From positions 744,001 through 808,000 of the forward strand of contig SADC01000001.1 of NCBI GenBank assembly GCA_004194705.1: a stretch of DNA of 64,000 nucleotides, given 5' to 3'. The notes under the pieces were generated by a model that was not told the DNA's origin, made no database searches, and was given only the letters and a program-made list of their open reading frames with translations. Below are positions 22,701 to 33,774 of the stretch, piece by piece. Position 1 is the stretch's first letter. The number at the start of each line of letters is the position of its first letter. The stretch is from Ditylenchus dipsaci. Its lineage: Eukaryota; Nematoda; Chromadorea; Rhabditida; Anguinidae. Both the position numbers and the translations under genes were made by a program.

Positions 22701-24638
22701 CAGTTAAAGCGTCTTCCAACACACTGTCTTAGAGCCCCTCCTAACTTGTATGAAGTACAAAAGATTATAGATAGCAGAAAAGATGCAAAGGGCAGACTGG
22801 AATATCTGGTAAATTTTGTGATCTTTACGGGTAAAACAATATGTACTCCTGCTATCATATTAAATTATTTTAGAAATGCATATTTTTCAGGGTTCATACA
22901 AAATAACAACTTTTTTTAAACGTCTAAATCTCTAAATTTCTGACATCATTCAATAAAGTTTGATGGTTCGCTAAACAGCTGAGATTCTGACCTATAAGAT
23001 AACGATAAAAGATTTCAGAAAAAACGAAAATGTACAGAAAAATCCAAATATAAAATTAACGGACATTTAAAAAAAATTAGAAGCGCAATAAAAAATTACC
23101 TAATAAAGAAGCATGTTTCGGAAACCTATACTCATGGATAGGGTTGGCGAACAAGCAAGATTTTCGAGTACTCGACTCGATACTCGAAAGTTTTAGTACT
23201 CCCCACAAAAACTGGATAAAATTTTTGGATTTAATTTTAATTATCGGAAGTCGGTAAGGCACATAAAAGCGATAAAAAGGAAAAAATGGGGATCGAGGGC
23301 ACATTTTGGTTACCGTATTTACTCTAATAGTAGCCCCTTCCTCCCACTCTCTCTAATAGTAGTCCCCCCATCCCTAGGAGGGAGGTTGAAAAATAGTAGC
23401 CTCCCAAAAAATCAGCCTAAATAGGCCGATTTAACCCCCCTTTAATTGTAGCCCCTCTAATAGTAGTCCCACCACCCAAGAGGGTGGTTGAAAATTAGAA
23501 GCCTCGGGGCTACTATTAGAGTAAATACGGTACTCGATTTCGAGTACTCGACTCATCAACTCTACTTGTAAAATTACTCAATCAACAATTTTTTTACTTT
23601 CATAAAACACTATTTTTATCTAGATTAAATGGAAAGGCTATAACGACTCATGGAACACCTGGGAACTGGCTACTGCATGTGTAATTTTTTTACATATTTT
23701 TAAGGCTCAAACTGTTTTCACCCAGTAAAATACTACTTTTCACCAGTAAATTAATTATTTTCACCAGTAAATTTGAATTTCAAACAAAATACTTATTTCT
23801 ACCAGTAAATTACTGTTTTACCAGTAAATTACTGATTTCTATCAGTAAATTTTGCGGGAATTTAAATTTTCAGTCAGAAAATATGTTGAACTGGTCAAAA
23901 TTCCACCCCAGGGTGGCCAGAAGCCCCTGAAAGTTGGTTTTTTGGGGGTTGACTAAAGGAGGGGGGTAAACTTTTTTGAAAATTCGATTGGGCGGATTAG
24001 AATCCCAGTCCGATTGGCTTAATCGCTCAGAATTTCAGGTTTATGGTGGTTTTGAGTGGTCTACGGTGAAATTCTGAGCGATTAAGCCAATCGGACTGGA
24101 ATTCTGATCCGCTCAATCGAATTTTTCGCAAAAAGTTTACCCCCCCCCCTCTTTTACTCAACCCCTAAAAAAACCAACTTTCAGGGGCTTCTGGCCACCC
24201 TGGGGTAGAATTTCGACCAGTTGAACATATTTTCTGACTGAAAATTTTAAATTCCCGCAAAATTTACTGGTAGAAATCAGTAATTTACTGGTAAAACAGT
24301 AATTTACTCGTAGAAATAAGTATTTTGTTTGAAATTCAAATTTACTGGTGAAGATAATTAATTTACTGGTGAAAAGTAGTATTTTACTGGGTAAAACTAG
24401 GTATAGCCTTTTTTTAACATTTCTTTTATACCTATTTCTTAAAATTTAGGACTGTCCAATTGAAGTAGCTGCCTTCGAAAAGAGGCAAAAAGCAAGGGTT
24501 ATCAGCACTGTACCTTACGATTTTGACAAGTTTATAGTCGATAACAAGCAGCCAAAAAAACGATCTCTCAGTCCTACCACCTCAACACATTCTAAAAAAC
24601 CAAAGAACCCAGATTTTTATAAATTTCTATCTTCTTGA
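16735..24638 (+). CDS. Polo-like serine/threonine kinase without visible polo boxes
   Basis: Six exons are supported by splice sites and phase: 16735-16896, 16955-17140, 21351-21526, 21571-21677, 22545-22808, 24450-24638 (about 361 residues). Visible kinase features are the glycine loop [12 protein letters not shown] (22-33), catalytic Lys45 in FACK, HHD at 131-133 in place of HRD (catalytic Asp133 kept), DFG 151-153, GTPNYLAPE 167-175 and VDIWQL. The LKLNN and GTPNY motifs and the [10 protein letters not shown] tail are Polo-family signatures. The T-loop position matching PLK1 Thr210 is Asp164. After the kinase domain only about 85 residues remain, ending in a basic [10 protein letters not shown] tail, so no polo-box domain is encoded in these exons. 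One base appears missing in exon 3 (near 21358) and exon 4 (near 21618). Intron 2 is 4.2 kb and holds the eL34 gene and nested transposons. Confidence 0.8.
17565..17668. mobile_element. MITE with TACCGTATTT ends (copy in kinase intron 2)
   Basis: taccgtatttcttctaatag … ctattagaggaaatacggta. The phrase 'tctaatagtagccc' is repeated inside. Family copies lie at 23311-23532, 30001-30160, 32375-32850, 33021-33248, 33775-33998 and 35248-35409. All share the terminal ~10 bp, while subterminal modules differ between copies. Confidence 0.8.
18498..18880 (+). CDS. rpl-34: 60S ribosomal protein eL34
   Basis: The N-terminus [20 protein letters not shown] and the C-terminal part ([21 protein letters not shown]) match eL34, a small basic large-subunit protein. 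The reading frame shifts near 18582-18588 (caaaattt): the first part is in one frame and [18 protein letters not shown] onward in another, consistent with one missing base. About 17 extra codons after GVRLHG probably represent a ~51-nt intron (gtgacg … ttacag), but they stay open in frame. The paired cysteines of the human zinc ribbon are not kept. The start is preceded by gattttag, usable as a splice or trans-splice acceptor. AATAAA lies at about 18925. It is on the same strand as the kinase gene that contains it. Confidence 0.8.
19611..19814. mobile_element. Fold-back MITE, GGCTCT…AGAGCC ends
   Basis: ggctctagtaaacaatacgt … acgtattgtttactagagcc, with inner arms carrying 'cttggtccccct'. It shares its ends and interior phrase with 35895-36153. 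It lies downstream of eL34, inside the inverted-repeat unit. Confidence 0.75.
20355..20625. mobile_element. hAT MITE, CAGTGTTCTC ends, perfect 8-bp TSD
   Basis: The 271-bp near-perfect palindrome cagtgttctcaatag … ctattgagaacactg is flanked by gtccccac on both sides (20347-20354 and 20626-20633). CAGTG ends and an 8-bp duplication are the textbook hAT signature. The interior is nearly all 'ctgacagtcaga' repeats. It splits the right arm of the eL34-enclosing unit, so it is younger than that unit. Confidence 0.9.
20676..21350. other. Rest of kinase intron 2, no gene recognised
   Basis: A short fold-back lies near 20890-21010 (ttgaacatggagatcaagg with ccttgatgaccatattcaa). Nothing else was identified up to the exon 3 acceptor. 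Confidence 0.45.
21867..22230. repeat. Degenerate CAGGGTTCA-type hAT MITE relics (kinase intron 4)
   Basis: Two adjacent relics repeat 'aaaaagcag' and end with 'catctatgaaccctg' (near 22115) and 'atctgtgcatcctg' (near 22220), like the intact element at 7611-7815. Confidence 0.5.
23311..23532. mobile_element. MITE with TACCGTATTT ends (kinase intron 5)
   Basis: taccgtatttactctaatag … ctattagagtaaatacggta, with four internal copies of 'taatagtag(c/t)ccc' or close variants. It sits inside an older 'cgagtactcgactc' inverted repeat (about 23155-23580). Confidence 0.8.
23702..24410. mobile_element. ~700-bp fold-back with CACCAGTAAATT tandem arms (kinase intron 5)
   Basis: Both arms contain five to six copies of 'caccagtaaatt' spaced about 25 bp apart, then a shared 'gaaaatatgttgaactgg'. 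The middle holds a second inverted element (gggttgactaaaggaggggg … ctcttttactcaacccc) related to 54470-54690 and 59240-59520. A transcript across the intron would form a long hairpin. Confidence 0.7.
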
Positions 24639-25841
24639 TTTATTTTCATGCATTCTCACAATTTATTGTAATTATATTGATATTTTTCAATGGGGTAAGG
24701 TTCAGCTATTTTTATACCCCTGTTTTAAATTGGCCCCTTTTTTGCAGTTCGGGACACACATTTGATCCCATCTTAACATTCGCTGGTCTACCCTGCGTTT
24801 AATACTTCACCAAAGTTAAAAGGAAAAAAAACACAAAATAGTGAAAAAATATACCTGATTTCCTCTAATTAAAGCCCTGGGCGTTTATTTTTCGACTTGC
24901 CTCCAGGGGACATTAATTATAGTCATTTTTGGATTTTTTAGTACTCAACCAAAACTCAAAACGTGGAATCACTAGAGCTTGCGGGAACTAAGAAAATGCA
25001 AACAAAACATGCTCGAAAAAAAAATTCTGCTCCGAGATACACCCCCTCAAAGTCGTGGGGCGTTAATTAAAAAAATAGGGTATTTCAAAAAGGCGCGAAT
25101 TCAAAAACATGAGAAAAAAGTGTACCCACGCTGATTTTTTTATCAATGAAAATTGTTAAAATGACTTTTCGTATATTTGTATAATTTTGGAAAACTATTT
25201 GTAATATACTAGCCATCAGTTTTCATATGTTAAAGAACTTTTCAGTAAAATTTTTCTGGTAAATTTTCTCCCAATTCTAAATCAACTTTTTGTTTGCGGC
25301 TGTACTGTGATGTTTTGCTCATTTGATAGGGAGATCCTTTTGTTGCAGAAAAAATGATTGGACTTTCATGTTATTTCCCTTTTATTCATGCGCTAGGTTG
25401 AATAAAGTCATATGTGTGCGAGGTGAAATCCTATGACTATGCAATAATACAGCACATTTGCGGATAGATTGGTTGGGGGCCATTTTCTCCCAAAATCCTG
25501 TTATGGGAATGAGATTTTGATTTGTCCAGTCTTTGCTAAAATTGCTTTACTGGGGTTTTTCCTGGGCTTTGCTTGAACTTTATAAAAAATATTACAAAAA
25601 TGTTAATTTTTGTGAATAGTTTACTAAATTTAGTCATAAAATTTTGATTGTCTTTTTAAAGGTAGACGAGACCTTGAAACTATACAGATGACCCATATTT
25701 CGCACTTAGAACATCTAGTTGTGTGTGTTTCAATGTCTTGTCAATGATTTTTCTATCAATATATGTTGTTTTAAGAAATATTCTCACGCTCATTAAATGT
25801 TCTTACGAATGTCTATAGAAAGTATGGCTCTAGAAGAAGGT
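24639..25841. other. No gene recognised downstream of the kinase
   Basis: A decayed TACCGTATTT-type MITE (cctgatttcctctaatta … gcgttaattaaaaaaata) lies at about 24850-25080. Nothing else was identified. Confidence 0.45.
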
Positions 25842-26047
25842 TTCACATTGAGGGCAAAAGCCACAGTTCACACTTTCAAAATCCTGTTTTGTCATTGTGT
25901 TGTTTACCCACTTTTTTAAAAATTCCATTATGCAAATTACTAAGTGATTTTAATTTGCATGAAAAAAGTCTTGAAAAAGTAGGTAAACAACACAATGACA
26001 AAACACGATTTTGAAAATAGGACTGTGACCGTGTTATTGTGAAACTA
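25842..26047. mobile_element. Fold-back MITE with GTTTCACA ends
   Basis: gtttcacattgagggcaaaa faces ttattgtgaaac. The inner arms match over 'tttgtcattgtgttgtttac'. Non-coding, ~206 bp. Confidence 0.6.
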
Positions 26048-26153
26048 CCTTATATGTCTAGTGTGGCTCCCGAAAATAGTATATCTTGGCCTCTCTTTTT
26101 TCTAAATTTTAAATTTTTCAATTCTTTATTTCAACTTAAAACAAAAATATTTT

Positions 26154-26397
26154 GCTAAAGGAGCATACTCGCGAGCTACATTGCAATTAAGACGGGGGAC
26201 CAGCAATTTCTTTGTCTCATGACTTTTTCTATAAGCATTCTACCTGACCCGACGAAATTTTTCTGCCTACTTTTTAAAGTAGGCTAAGGTCATAAATATC
26301 AGATTTGACATGAAACGTCTGAAAATAAGGATGATTTTCGAAAACTTGCTGGTACCCGCCTTAACTTGCAGTGTAACGCGCTGGTATGCCCCCTTAA
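26154..26397. mobile_element. TTAA-family MITE (AAAGGAGCAT ends)
   Basis: The left end ctaaaggagcatactcgcga faces 'gtgtaacgcgctggtatgcccccttaa'. The ends resemble the outer ends of the eL34-enclosing unit (aggagcatgcccgtgcgtta), supporting one TTAA-targeting family. Confidence 0.6.
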
Positions 26398-27689
26398 CGG
26401 TTTGAACATCATACTACCTTCATCAATAATATTTTAAATTTTTTTTTTGACTTAGGCGAAGAGTAGGTCAGCCTATATTAGGAAGTTGACTCAAATATAT
26501 TTTTATTTTTTTCATAGTTCAAAAAATATGTTTGAGTCTGCTCTAAAATGCGCTGGTCTAGCTTTTACGTAAGCTACAAACTTAACAGGAGAACCAATTA
26601 ATATTTTTTCGATGACAAGAAGTCAAAAGTATGATTTATTTGAATTTTTGTTTTTGTGATTGTAAACACTATAGAAGCTTCAATCTGTAGCACATAGCCG
26701 AAATTACATGCTAAGTTTGGTAAGGATTATTTTACTTAAAGGACCATAGCCGCCTAAATTACAGGAAATACGGTACCACATTTCCTCTATTAAGTCCCCC
26801 TGATTTGAAATCATATTTTTGACATTCTGTTTTCGATCTATAAATGACGACTGCTCTAAAGCAAGTTACCACTCATTTTGTGGCAAATGAGTTTGAACTC
26901 CAAAATGGGTGACCTTCTCAAAAGTAATCAAAAACATAATTCCGAAACATGATTTGGAATCAGTGAGGCTCTATTGGTATCTAGACACCCTTTAAGAGTG
27001 GTTTGCCTTGGTCCCTCAAAGTAAAAAGTCGAATTTCGGTAAAAAAAAATTTCCCAAAAATGTCTTTTCGTGCCCTAAAAACATATTTTCTATTGTTTCA
27101 GGGCCTAAAATGCCCCAAAAAGTGGTTAAAACCGATTTTTGGGCAAGGCGCACAGCATGTAGTTTAGCGCAGTTTTTGAATGAAATTTTGTTTGAGTTTG
27201 AGCTCAAAAAATGGTCAAGAAAACTAAAAAAATCAAAAATCTAGCAAGCCATTAAGTTGTTATAGATGTTCACCCATATAAAGTTTTGCTAACCAGATCA
27301 CCTAATAAAAGCTAACCACGGGTCTGCAAAACTCAATAACCAATCCTCGAGTAGGGTAATTTTTGTGCAAAAATAATAATTTTATAAGTTCTCAAATTCG
27401 CTGGTCATCCACACATAATTGCAAAACCTTCAGAAGCGTGTCAGACCAATTCTACTTTTACCTTTAGCGGGTGACCATAGTTTATTTCATCGACTCTAAA
27501 AGGAAAGATATAAACAAAAAAGATTTCGACATTTGGGGTCCTAAAAAATACAAATCTTGGTAATTATTCCATTCCCCTCCTTTCTCCCCATTTTGGTCAG
27601 AAAAATTTTAAATTTTGGGCCTTAATAATTCTTTTAATGATATTTTTTCGGGTTTTTTTTTTTCGTGTTTCCAACGTTATATGCTCTTT
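26398..27689. other. No gene recognised; rep-B stretch
   Basis: 27005-27240 carries the rep-B phrase (gccttggtccctcaaagt … aatttttccc). The same dispersed motif recurs near 8880, 13880, 15080, 38760 and 48300. A fragment with TTAA and ACCGTATTT-like ends lies at 26742-26775. No exon is supported. Confidence 0.45.
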
Positions 27690-28735
27690 CGGACTTGAAA
27701 AAGGTGTTTAAGCAGGGCTTCAAATAAAAATTTTCGAAAAATGGACATTTGGGTAAAAAAGGACATTTTGACTGTTTTTGAAGTAAAAGGGTCATTTTAT
27801 CTAGTGATGTGCACTCCGATTTGCGATATTTTTGAGTTCAGTCCATTTTTAGCCAACTTTTCTAAGCCAGAGCTTTATTTTTATAACACATCTTTTTTAC
27901 AACTTTTAACGCTTAACAACGTGGTATGATTAGATTTTCGTATTTAAAAATTTTATTTCTAGAAAACAGCATCTCAAAAAAATATCGCTAAAGAGATTTT
28001 CATTTTTGGGCTTGCGATATTTTTGCGATATTTTTTCGAGAGTTTTTTTCGTAATAATTTTGATGTAATTTCGACTAGATGTTATATACCAAAATGTAGC
28101 TCAATGAAAGTTAGCTGAGGAATGTGAAGTTTGTTTAACCATACGTTTTCATCATCATCGTCCAAATTGAGCCGAAACATGACGTAAAATTATTTTTTCG
28201 ATTGTCTGTCATGTTTCTTTTCTGTCATGTTTCGGCTCAATTTGGACGATGATGATGAAAACGTATGGTTAAACAAACTTCACATTTCTTAGCTAACTTT
28301 CATTGAGCTACATTTTGGCATATAACATCTAGTCGAAATTACATCAAAATTATTACGAAAAAAAACTCTCGAAAAAATATCGCAAAAATATCGCAAGCCC
28401 AAAAATGAAAATCTCTTTAGCGATATTTTTTTGAGATGCTGTTTTCTAGAAATAAAATTTTTAAATACGAAAATCTAATCATACCACGTTGTTAAGCGTT
28501 AAAAGTTGTAAAAAAGATGTGTTATAAAAATAAAGCTCTGGCTTAGAAAAGTTGGCTAAAAAATGGACTGAACTCAAAAATATCGCAAATCGGAGTGCAC
28601 ATCACTAATTTATCCAGTGCTTATTGCCATTTTGAAGCGAAAAAAAAAAGATTTTGACTGAAATTTCAAAAATAAAAAAAAGATTTGAGGTGCCGAAAAA
28701 GACAAATCTTTTTAAAAAGGACGATTGGAAGCTGT
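27690..28735. mobile_element. hAT-type MITE shell interrupted by a large palindrome
   Basis: The outer parts (agcagggcttcaaataaaaa … aaggacgattggaagc) match the 8046-8230 element. The matching sequence is split at 'attttatc' by the 27802-28607 palindrome. Confidence 0.55.
27802..28607. mobile_element. 806-bp near-perfect palindromic hAT-like element
   Basis: The ends tagtgatgtgcactccgatt … aatcggagtgcacatcacta continue as ~390-bp arms with very few mismatches and almost no loop (centre near 28205). It is flanked by attttatc and atttatcc, one T short of a clean 8-bp duplication. The ends resemble the 46569-47669 element (tagtgatgcgca). Confidence 0.75.
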
Positions 28736-30000
28736 GTGTTTAAGTCTGCTGTAATGTACACTAACAACACAAGGGAATATGTTCAATTTGTGAATTTCAC
28801 CCATTTGAGTAAAATTTTAATGCAGGAAAGTATCATTAACAGGGTAATTGCCATTATAAGTTATGAAATTGTTGTAATTGAATTAAATGAAAGAGTGTTT
28901 TATGAAGGCCGATTTTTTTTTAATGTTTGACCAAAATGGGGGGGGGTGGACACCGGAATAAGTGACCAAATCTTTTAAAAAACCTCATTTACGTACTCTG
29001 ATTTTCTAGTTTATTGATCTTGATAATTATGCGAGTCAGATGTAAATGCAACATTAACTTATTCTGAACCAGATTTACTTAGCCAACCATGTTTTATTGC
29101 CCTACACTCATCCAGTTACCTCTTCTACTATTTTTAGTCTTCCCATTGCAACTTTTTCAGCTCAGGAGGTGGGTTTTTTTAAATTATAAGATGTAACATT
29201 ACTCTTTTTATGAAATCATTCAGAAACCTTAAATCCATCCATCTAAAGAGATAAAGCTAGCGCAAAATTTTTCCTAAATTTAAATTGGCGGAACACAATT
29301 ATTACTCCAAAAATATCCCACACCTATTTTTGAACCATTCACCGCCATCTTTTCTATTGCTCTAAGTATTGAATATGCATTTAAAATTTCTTCTAGAAAT
29401 GTTTTTGAAACACAAGAAGTGTCGAAACCCGAAAATTTTCGGGTTTTCGGCGTTAAAAGGCGAAATCGATGCACCGAGCCGTCAACTCTAAAGTTACTAC
29501 TTATTTTGTGAATCATATCCCAGGCTACACAATAAATTATGACTTATTTAAAAAGGCCCTGTAAAAGGGGGTCAAAACAGAACGCCGAACAGAACAACGG
29601 AATAGGATAGGTCGGCCTGTTAGAAAATTTACGGTATACTATTTTTTCTTGAAATTTTTTGGAGTGCTAGATTTACTAGTTTTTGTAGACCTTTCAGAGC
29701 GGCTTAGCCACATTTGTGAGGAACTGAAGTGCGCTCTACAAGAATATGCATATAAACAACTTTTTATCGCAGTTTCTTTATGTCACAGTCAGGGCCAGAA
29801 ACCTTACTCTTGGACTTGTTTATGATGTCAATAAAAGCACAGAAAAAAAGTATGAAAAAATATTTTATCAATACCTACAACGTTGAAATTAAGCATTTTC
29901 TCTAATTTGATAAAAAAAAACTCTTGTGAAAAAGTAATTGCTTCTACTGGAGTTCGAACGCAAGGCCTCCAACAATTCGAAAATTGCGATAGGGGTCATC
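28736..30000. other. No gene recognised
   Basis: An open stretch at about 29625-29823 (including ERLSHICEELKCALQEY) has no start, no domain and no flanking splice logic. A possible 31-nt exon at 29140-29168 could belong upstream of the EGF gene but cannot be confirmed. Confidence 0.4.
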
Positions 30001-30160
30001 ACCGTATTTTATGTATTAAAGGCCCCTTCTCTAATAAAGCTTCCCCCTCTCAACTTTTTTGGCTAGGATTTCAGAGTTAGGACCATTTTTGATTTCAAAT
30101 TTCAAGATTTTTCGGGGATTGAAAAATAAAGTCCCGGGCCTTTAATACAGAATATACGGT
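30001..30160. mobile_element. MITE with ACCGTATTTT ends, upstream of EGF gene exon
   Basis: accgtattttatgtattaaa … tttaatacagaatatacggt. The internal 'ggccccttctctaataaagc' and 'cccgggccttta' are the subterminal modules of this copy. It ends 80 bp before the EGF exon. Confidence 0.7.
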
Positions 30161-30240
30161 AATGTGAACTTATGGTCATTTGTGTCGTGACACATCGGCA
30201 CAAATGGGTTAATCCTTTATCAGCAATTTTTTTATTGCAG

Positions 30241-32125
30241 ATTAGACAGTCGCCGATTGAGACGACCATAGCCTCAACTATGGCTACCATAGTTGCTGAA
30301 GATGGGCCAGATGGGGCAGCTTGTACTGCAGCCCATTGCAATGAGCGCGGCACCTGTTTTGGCACTAAAGCAATGCCTTTGTGTCTCTGTCAATTGGGAT
30401 TTGCGGGTGTCAACTGCAAAGACAGTTAGTTCAGGCCTTTCTACATTAATTTTACCAGCTGTAATGGTTTCAATTTTAGCCTATTGTGACTCTACTAGGT
30501 GAGTTGCTGTTTTGAATTTATACGAAAAATTGTCAAGCTTAACCAAGAATGAGTTGTTAGATGTTTAACGGCCCTCTCTAACATAACGGGCCCCTTAAAA
30601 TGGCCGCTGGCTCTCTCTAATACTAAAATTTTTATTCAAAAAATTGCATTTTTTGTCTCAAAATGTGTATCCCCTACCTAATAACATAGAGGGTGGGCCG
30701 ACCTTTTTGCACCTTTTGTTTTGACTATAACTTTTTTCCTGCATCGAATTACGAATTTCTGTAAACACAGTTTAACAGAGAGTCGAAAAGCAATTTTTTC
30801 GAAAGCACGATTCTCGCTTGGTCCTTCTGTTATTTGTGCCTTGCCCATCCCGGACTATCCGTAGTTCAGGAAGATAGCCACGAAGGGCATTGATAGGCTG
30901 AAAAACATACCGGCCCTTTTTATGTAACGACCTTTTCCAAAAAACTGCCCTAAAAAGAGAGTTTGGTATATTGGCTAAGGATATAGGGCAATAAAAATTG
31001 TTCATTGCTCGAAATGTAGTTTTCAGCTACAGTCAAACCTCGGTTATCCGGCACTCCAGTTATCCGGCAACCTCTGTTATCCGACACCCCAAGTTAGTAC
31101 CCACAATAAAATTAAACTCGACAGATCGGCACCCCTCTGGTCTAGTTCAAATTTTTGGGGAAGGAAGAGGGGCACAGAAAAATTAAAATTCATTTTGCTC
31201 ATTTTTTCGTTTACTTTTTCCATTTCTTTTTTCTTGCTGCTCTCTATATTTTGAATGTGAAAACGGATCAATTTGAGAAAATGACAGATAATTCCTTCAA
31301 AATCCCTAAATCCTCGACTTTTTTTAAACTCATTAGTTTTCACATTTCTAAAATGACTAATTCTAGTTTAATTGAGAAAGATGAGATCCACGGCTACAAG
31401 CTAGTGAAAAACAACGAAAAAAAAGAATAAAAGTTTAAAATTGAGACTTTTGATATTGTACTTCAGTTAAACCCTTTGTTTACTTTCGAATTTTCATGAA
31501 AATATTAACCGAAAATTTATATGTTGACATATAAATGTCGTGAAAATTGATTAATTTAAAAAAGTTAAAAACATTATGAAATAATTACGTAAAAACATAA
31601 AAATAGCAAAGCAACGAAATGTTCAATTTGCCTCCCTCCGAAGTTCATAGACCCCTTGATTGAATAAATGAAAACCTCGACAAAACAGCACTTTATTCTC
31701 GAAAATAATAAAACACCCAGTTATGCGGCACCCGAGGCCGGTCCCCAGTGGTACCGGATAACCGAGGTTTGACTGCAACTGACCTGACATTTTTATTTTT
31801 TTGCCTTCCCTTTTTGCTCTAGCTGCAATAAAACAACACCCGTAAATCAATAACAAAAAGTATATTGTTAATAGAAGCTAATTGTTGCAGGGACTGTTCT
31901 GGTCGAGGCTGGTGTATGGGCACCTCTTCCCAGTTCTCTTGTTTGTGCAATCTAGGCTTTACTGGTGAACGCTGTGACAAGGAGACTCCGATTTTGGTAC
32001 CCACAGTGCAGCCACCGCCAACACCTAGGCCAATAGAGGGCAGCATGGAAGCTGCCACTGGTTTCAGAGAGCACACAAAAATGCCCACTTTGTCCGATAT
32101 TGTCCAAACAACAATGCGTGACTAA
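30241..32125 (+). CDS. Secreted or membrane protein with two EGF-like domains (3' exons)
   Basis: Three exons join in phase: 30241-30424, a 19-nt microexon 30480-30498, and 31891-32125. EGF 1 is C-x4-C-x5-C-x8-C-x-C-x8-C (CTAAHC … CLCQLGFAGVNC). EGF 2 is C-x5-C-x5-C-x8-C-x-C-x8-C (YCDSTRDC … CLCNLGFTGERC), and its first Cys is encoded by the microexon. The spacing of both domains is canonical only with this splicing. The first intron is 55 nt (gttagt … ttttag); the second is 1.4 kb and holds a pogo-like MITE. A Pro-rich linker and a short tail ending TTMRD follow, with no transmembrane segment. The AATAAA signal lies near 32203. The 5' exons and signal peptide were not found. Confidence 0.75.
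31030..31775. mobile_element. pogo-like MITE, CAGTCAAACCTCGGTTATCCGG ends
   Basis: cagtcaaacctcggttatcc at the left and ggataaccgaggtttgactg at the right, ~746 bp. TA precedes the left end; the right flank is CA, so one side of the TA duplication is mutated. The ends are of the pogo/Tigger type, repeating 'gttatccgg(c/a)'. There is no transposase frame. It sits in the last EGF intron. Confidence 0.7.
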
Positions 32126-32374
32126 GCCATCTTACAGGCATATACACTCACACATATACATATCTAAGTAATGTCTATTGTTTTGTTCTTTTTGTATTCT
32201 ATAAAATAAAGCCGGAATGACTAACCTTTTCAATGGCACAGTCTGCAGAGCGTTTTGTTTGGAAAACTATTTACATTCAACCCTCGATTTAACGTCACCT
32301 CCGGGCTGGTCCCTGGGGTTCGATCAAGGGTTGAATGTGCACTCCTCGATATGACGGACAGCTATTTTTAAAAA

Positions 32375-32850
32375 TACCTTATTTCCGCTAATAAGCGCGC
32401 ACCCCCTACTTTGGGGCCTATATCTCAGCTCAGAGAAATTTTGACGCTATTGGGATATGCCCCAACTAAAAAAAGCTACTGGAATATACCCTCCCGATAA
32501 TTTTTGAAGAGTACTGAAACCAACATTTTTGAAATAAAAAGTTGTAGAAAGTCCTTGCTAGTAATGGATAGGCCCTGATCCTAAACCTAAGCCTACGGGA
32601 TTAAACCTAAACCTGAATCATTGGGCAGGGTATATTCCAGTAGCTCTTTTTGGGAGGGATATATTCCATTAGCGCTGAAATTTTTCTTCAAAGCTGTTAA
32701 ATGCATTTTCTTGACTCCCATGAGCTCTACTGATTCCACTTTTTAGATTTTTGTTGAGCACTCGAAATTTTCGAGGTTGACCCGAAGTTTTCCAGATTTT
32801 CGGGGGTTTGAAAAATAAGCGCATCGGCGCGCTTATTAGAGTAAATACGG
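32375..32850. mobile_element. TACCTTATTTCC MITE with rep-C inserted
   Basis: Shell: taccttatttccgctaataa … cgcgcttattagagtaaata. Its interior is interrupted at about 32437-32690 by a rep-C element (gacgctattgggatatgccc … tattccattagcgctg), giving a relative age: rep-C came after this MITE. The shell uses the module 'taataagcgcgc'. Confidence 0.65.
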
Positions 32851-33020
32851 ATGGCGTTTTTGTTTTTTAAAGCTTCTATTGAAGTAGGCGTCTGAGAGGC
32901 GCGAGTCTTTTCGACAAAAATATTGCAATTGTCAATTTTTGAAACGTTATTTTATACATACTTCAGATATATGCATGCTTTTCGAATTTTGTAAAAATTA
33001 AGAAAATAGGCGGAGAGAAA

Positions 33021-33248
33021 TACCGTATTTTCTCTATTAGAGCACCACTATCTGTCAGAACACCATCCCTTAGGGCCAAAACCAGCCGTAAGCCATGTTT
33101 AAAAAAATTAAAAATTTTGTGGGGTTGAAAAAGGGAACACTATGGTGTTCTAACAGAGAGAATATGATATTTATCTACCTATTACAAAATAAAATTATTT
33201 GAAAACATTTTCAATTTTGGGAAGCCGCTCTATTGGAAGAAAATACGG
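33021..33248. mobile_element. MITE with TACCGTATTTT ends
   Basis: taccgtattttctctattag … ctctattggaagaaaatacggc, with the module 'tctattagagcacca'. 228 bp. Confidence 0.7.
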
Positions 33249-33483
33249 CTTTTTTGCTTCACTACTTCTTTGTGCAGACTACTTGATTTTAACATCTTCA
33301 ATTTTCAAATCAAAAGTTAGAAAAAAATGTTTTTCCATTTAAAAATAGGCTCACAAATTGACTCCATTTATCTGCACTTTCCAAACGGTTGGAAAAACAA
33401 CCCGAAATGTATTTTGATTTGATGTGTGTGCACAGCAGAGAACTTTTTAGTTTGTTGTTATTACAACAATCAACACATTTTAG

Positions 33484-33566
33484 GCAGTGATGAGGAGGAA
33501 GTTGATGTGTACAGCAATCAGTACTTTCTACCCCATCATTTCAACACTTATCACAGGCTTTTCTAG
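33484..33566 (+). CDS. Orphan terminal exon, product unknown
   Basis: After the acceptor acattttag, an open frame reads SDEEEVDVYSNQYF … TYHRLF-stop (26 codons), followed by AATAAA-like signals near 33743. The acidic SDEEE run and clean acceptor suggest a real last exon. Upstream exons were not found; the flanks are MITEs. It could be chance. Confidence 0.35.
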
Positions 33567-33774
33567 CCAAAGACCAATCAGAGTGCTGTGACAACATAGA
33601 AAGGGAAAGACCACTGATGTTAACAAAACAAGAGAAAAATCACGGAAAGTGATTGCTGAGCACGCGCCACCCCTTTTTGAGTGGACTATTTAAGAGTCAT
33701 GTTTCACAGTTATTTATGGCAAGTATATTGAATCTTTTGTAAATAAATATTATTATTTTTTTATGTAATTTATA

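Noticed and set aside
29625..29823. Open frame with ERLSHICEELKCALQEY
   Set aside because: No start codon, no splice sites that make sense, no domain; overlaps MITE-like sequence.
31155..31430. 91-aa open frame in the EGF intron
   Set aside because: Lies wholly within the pogo-like MITE, with low-complexity Phe/Lys composition and no transposase motifs.
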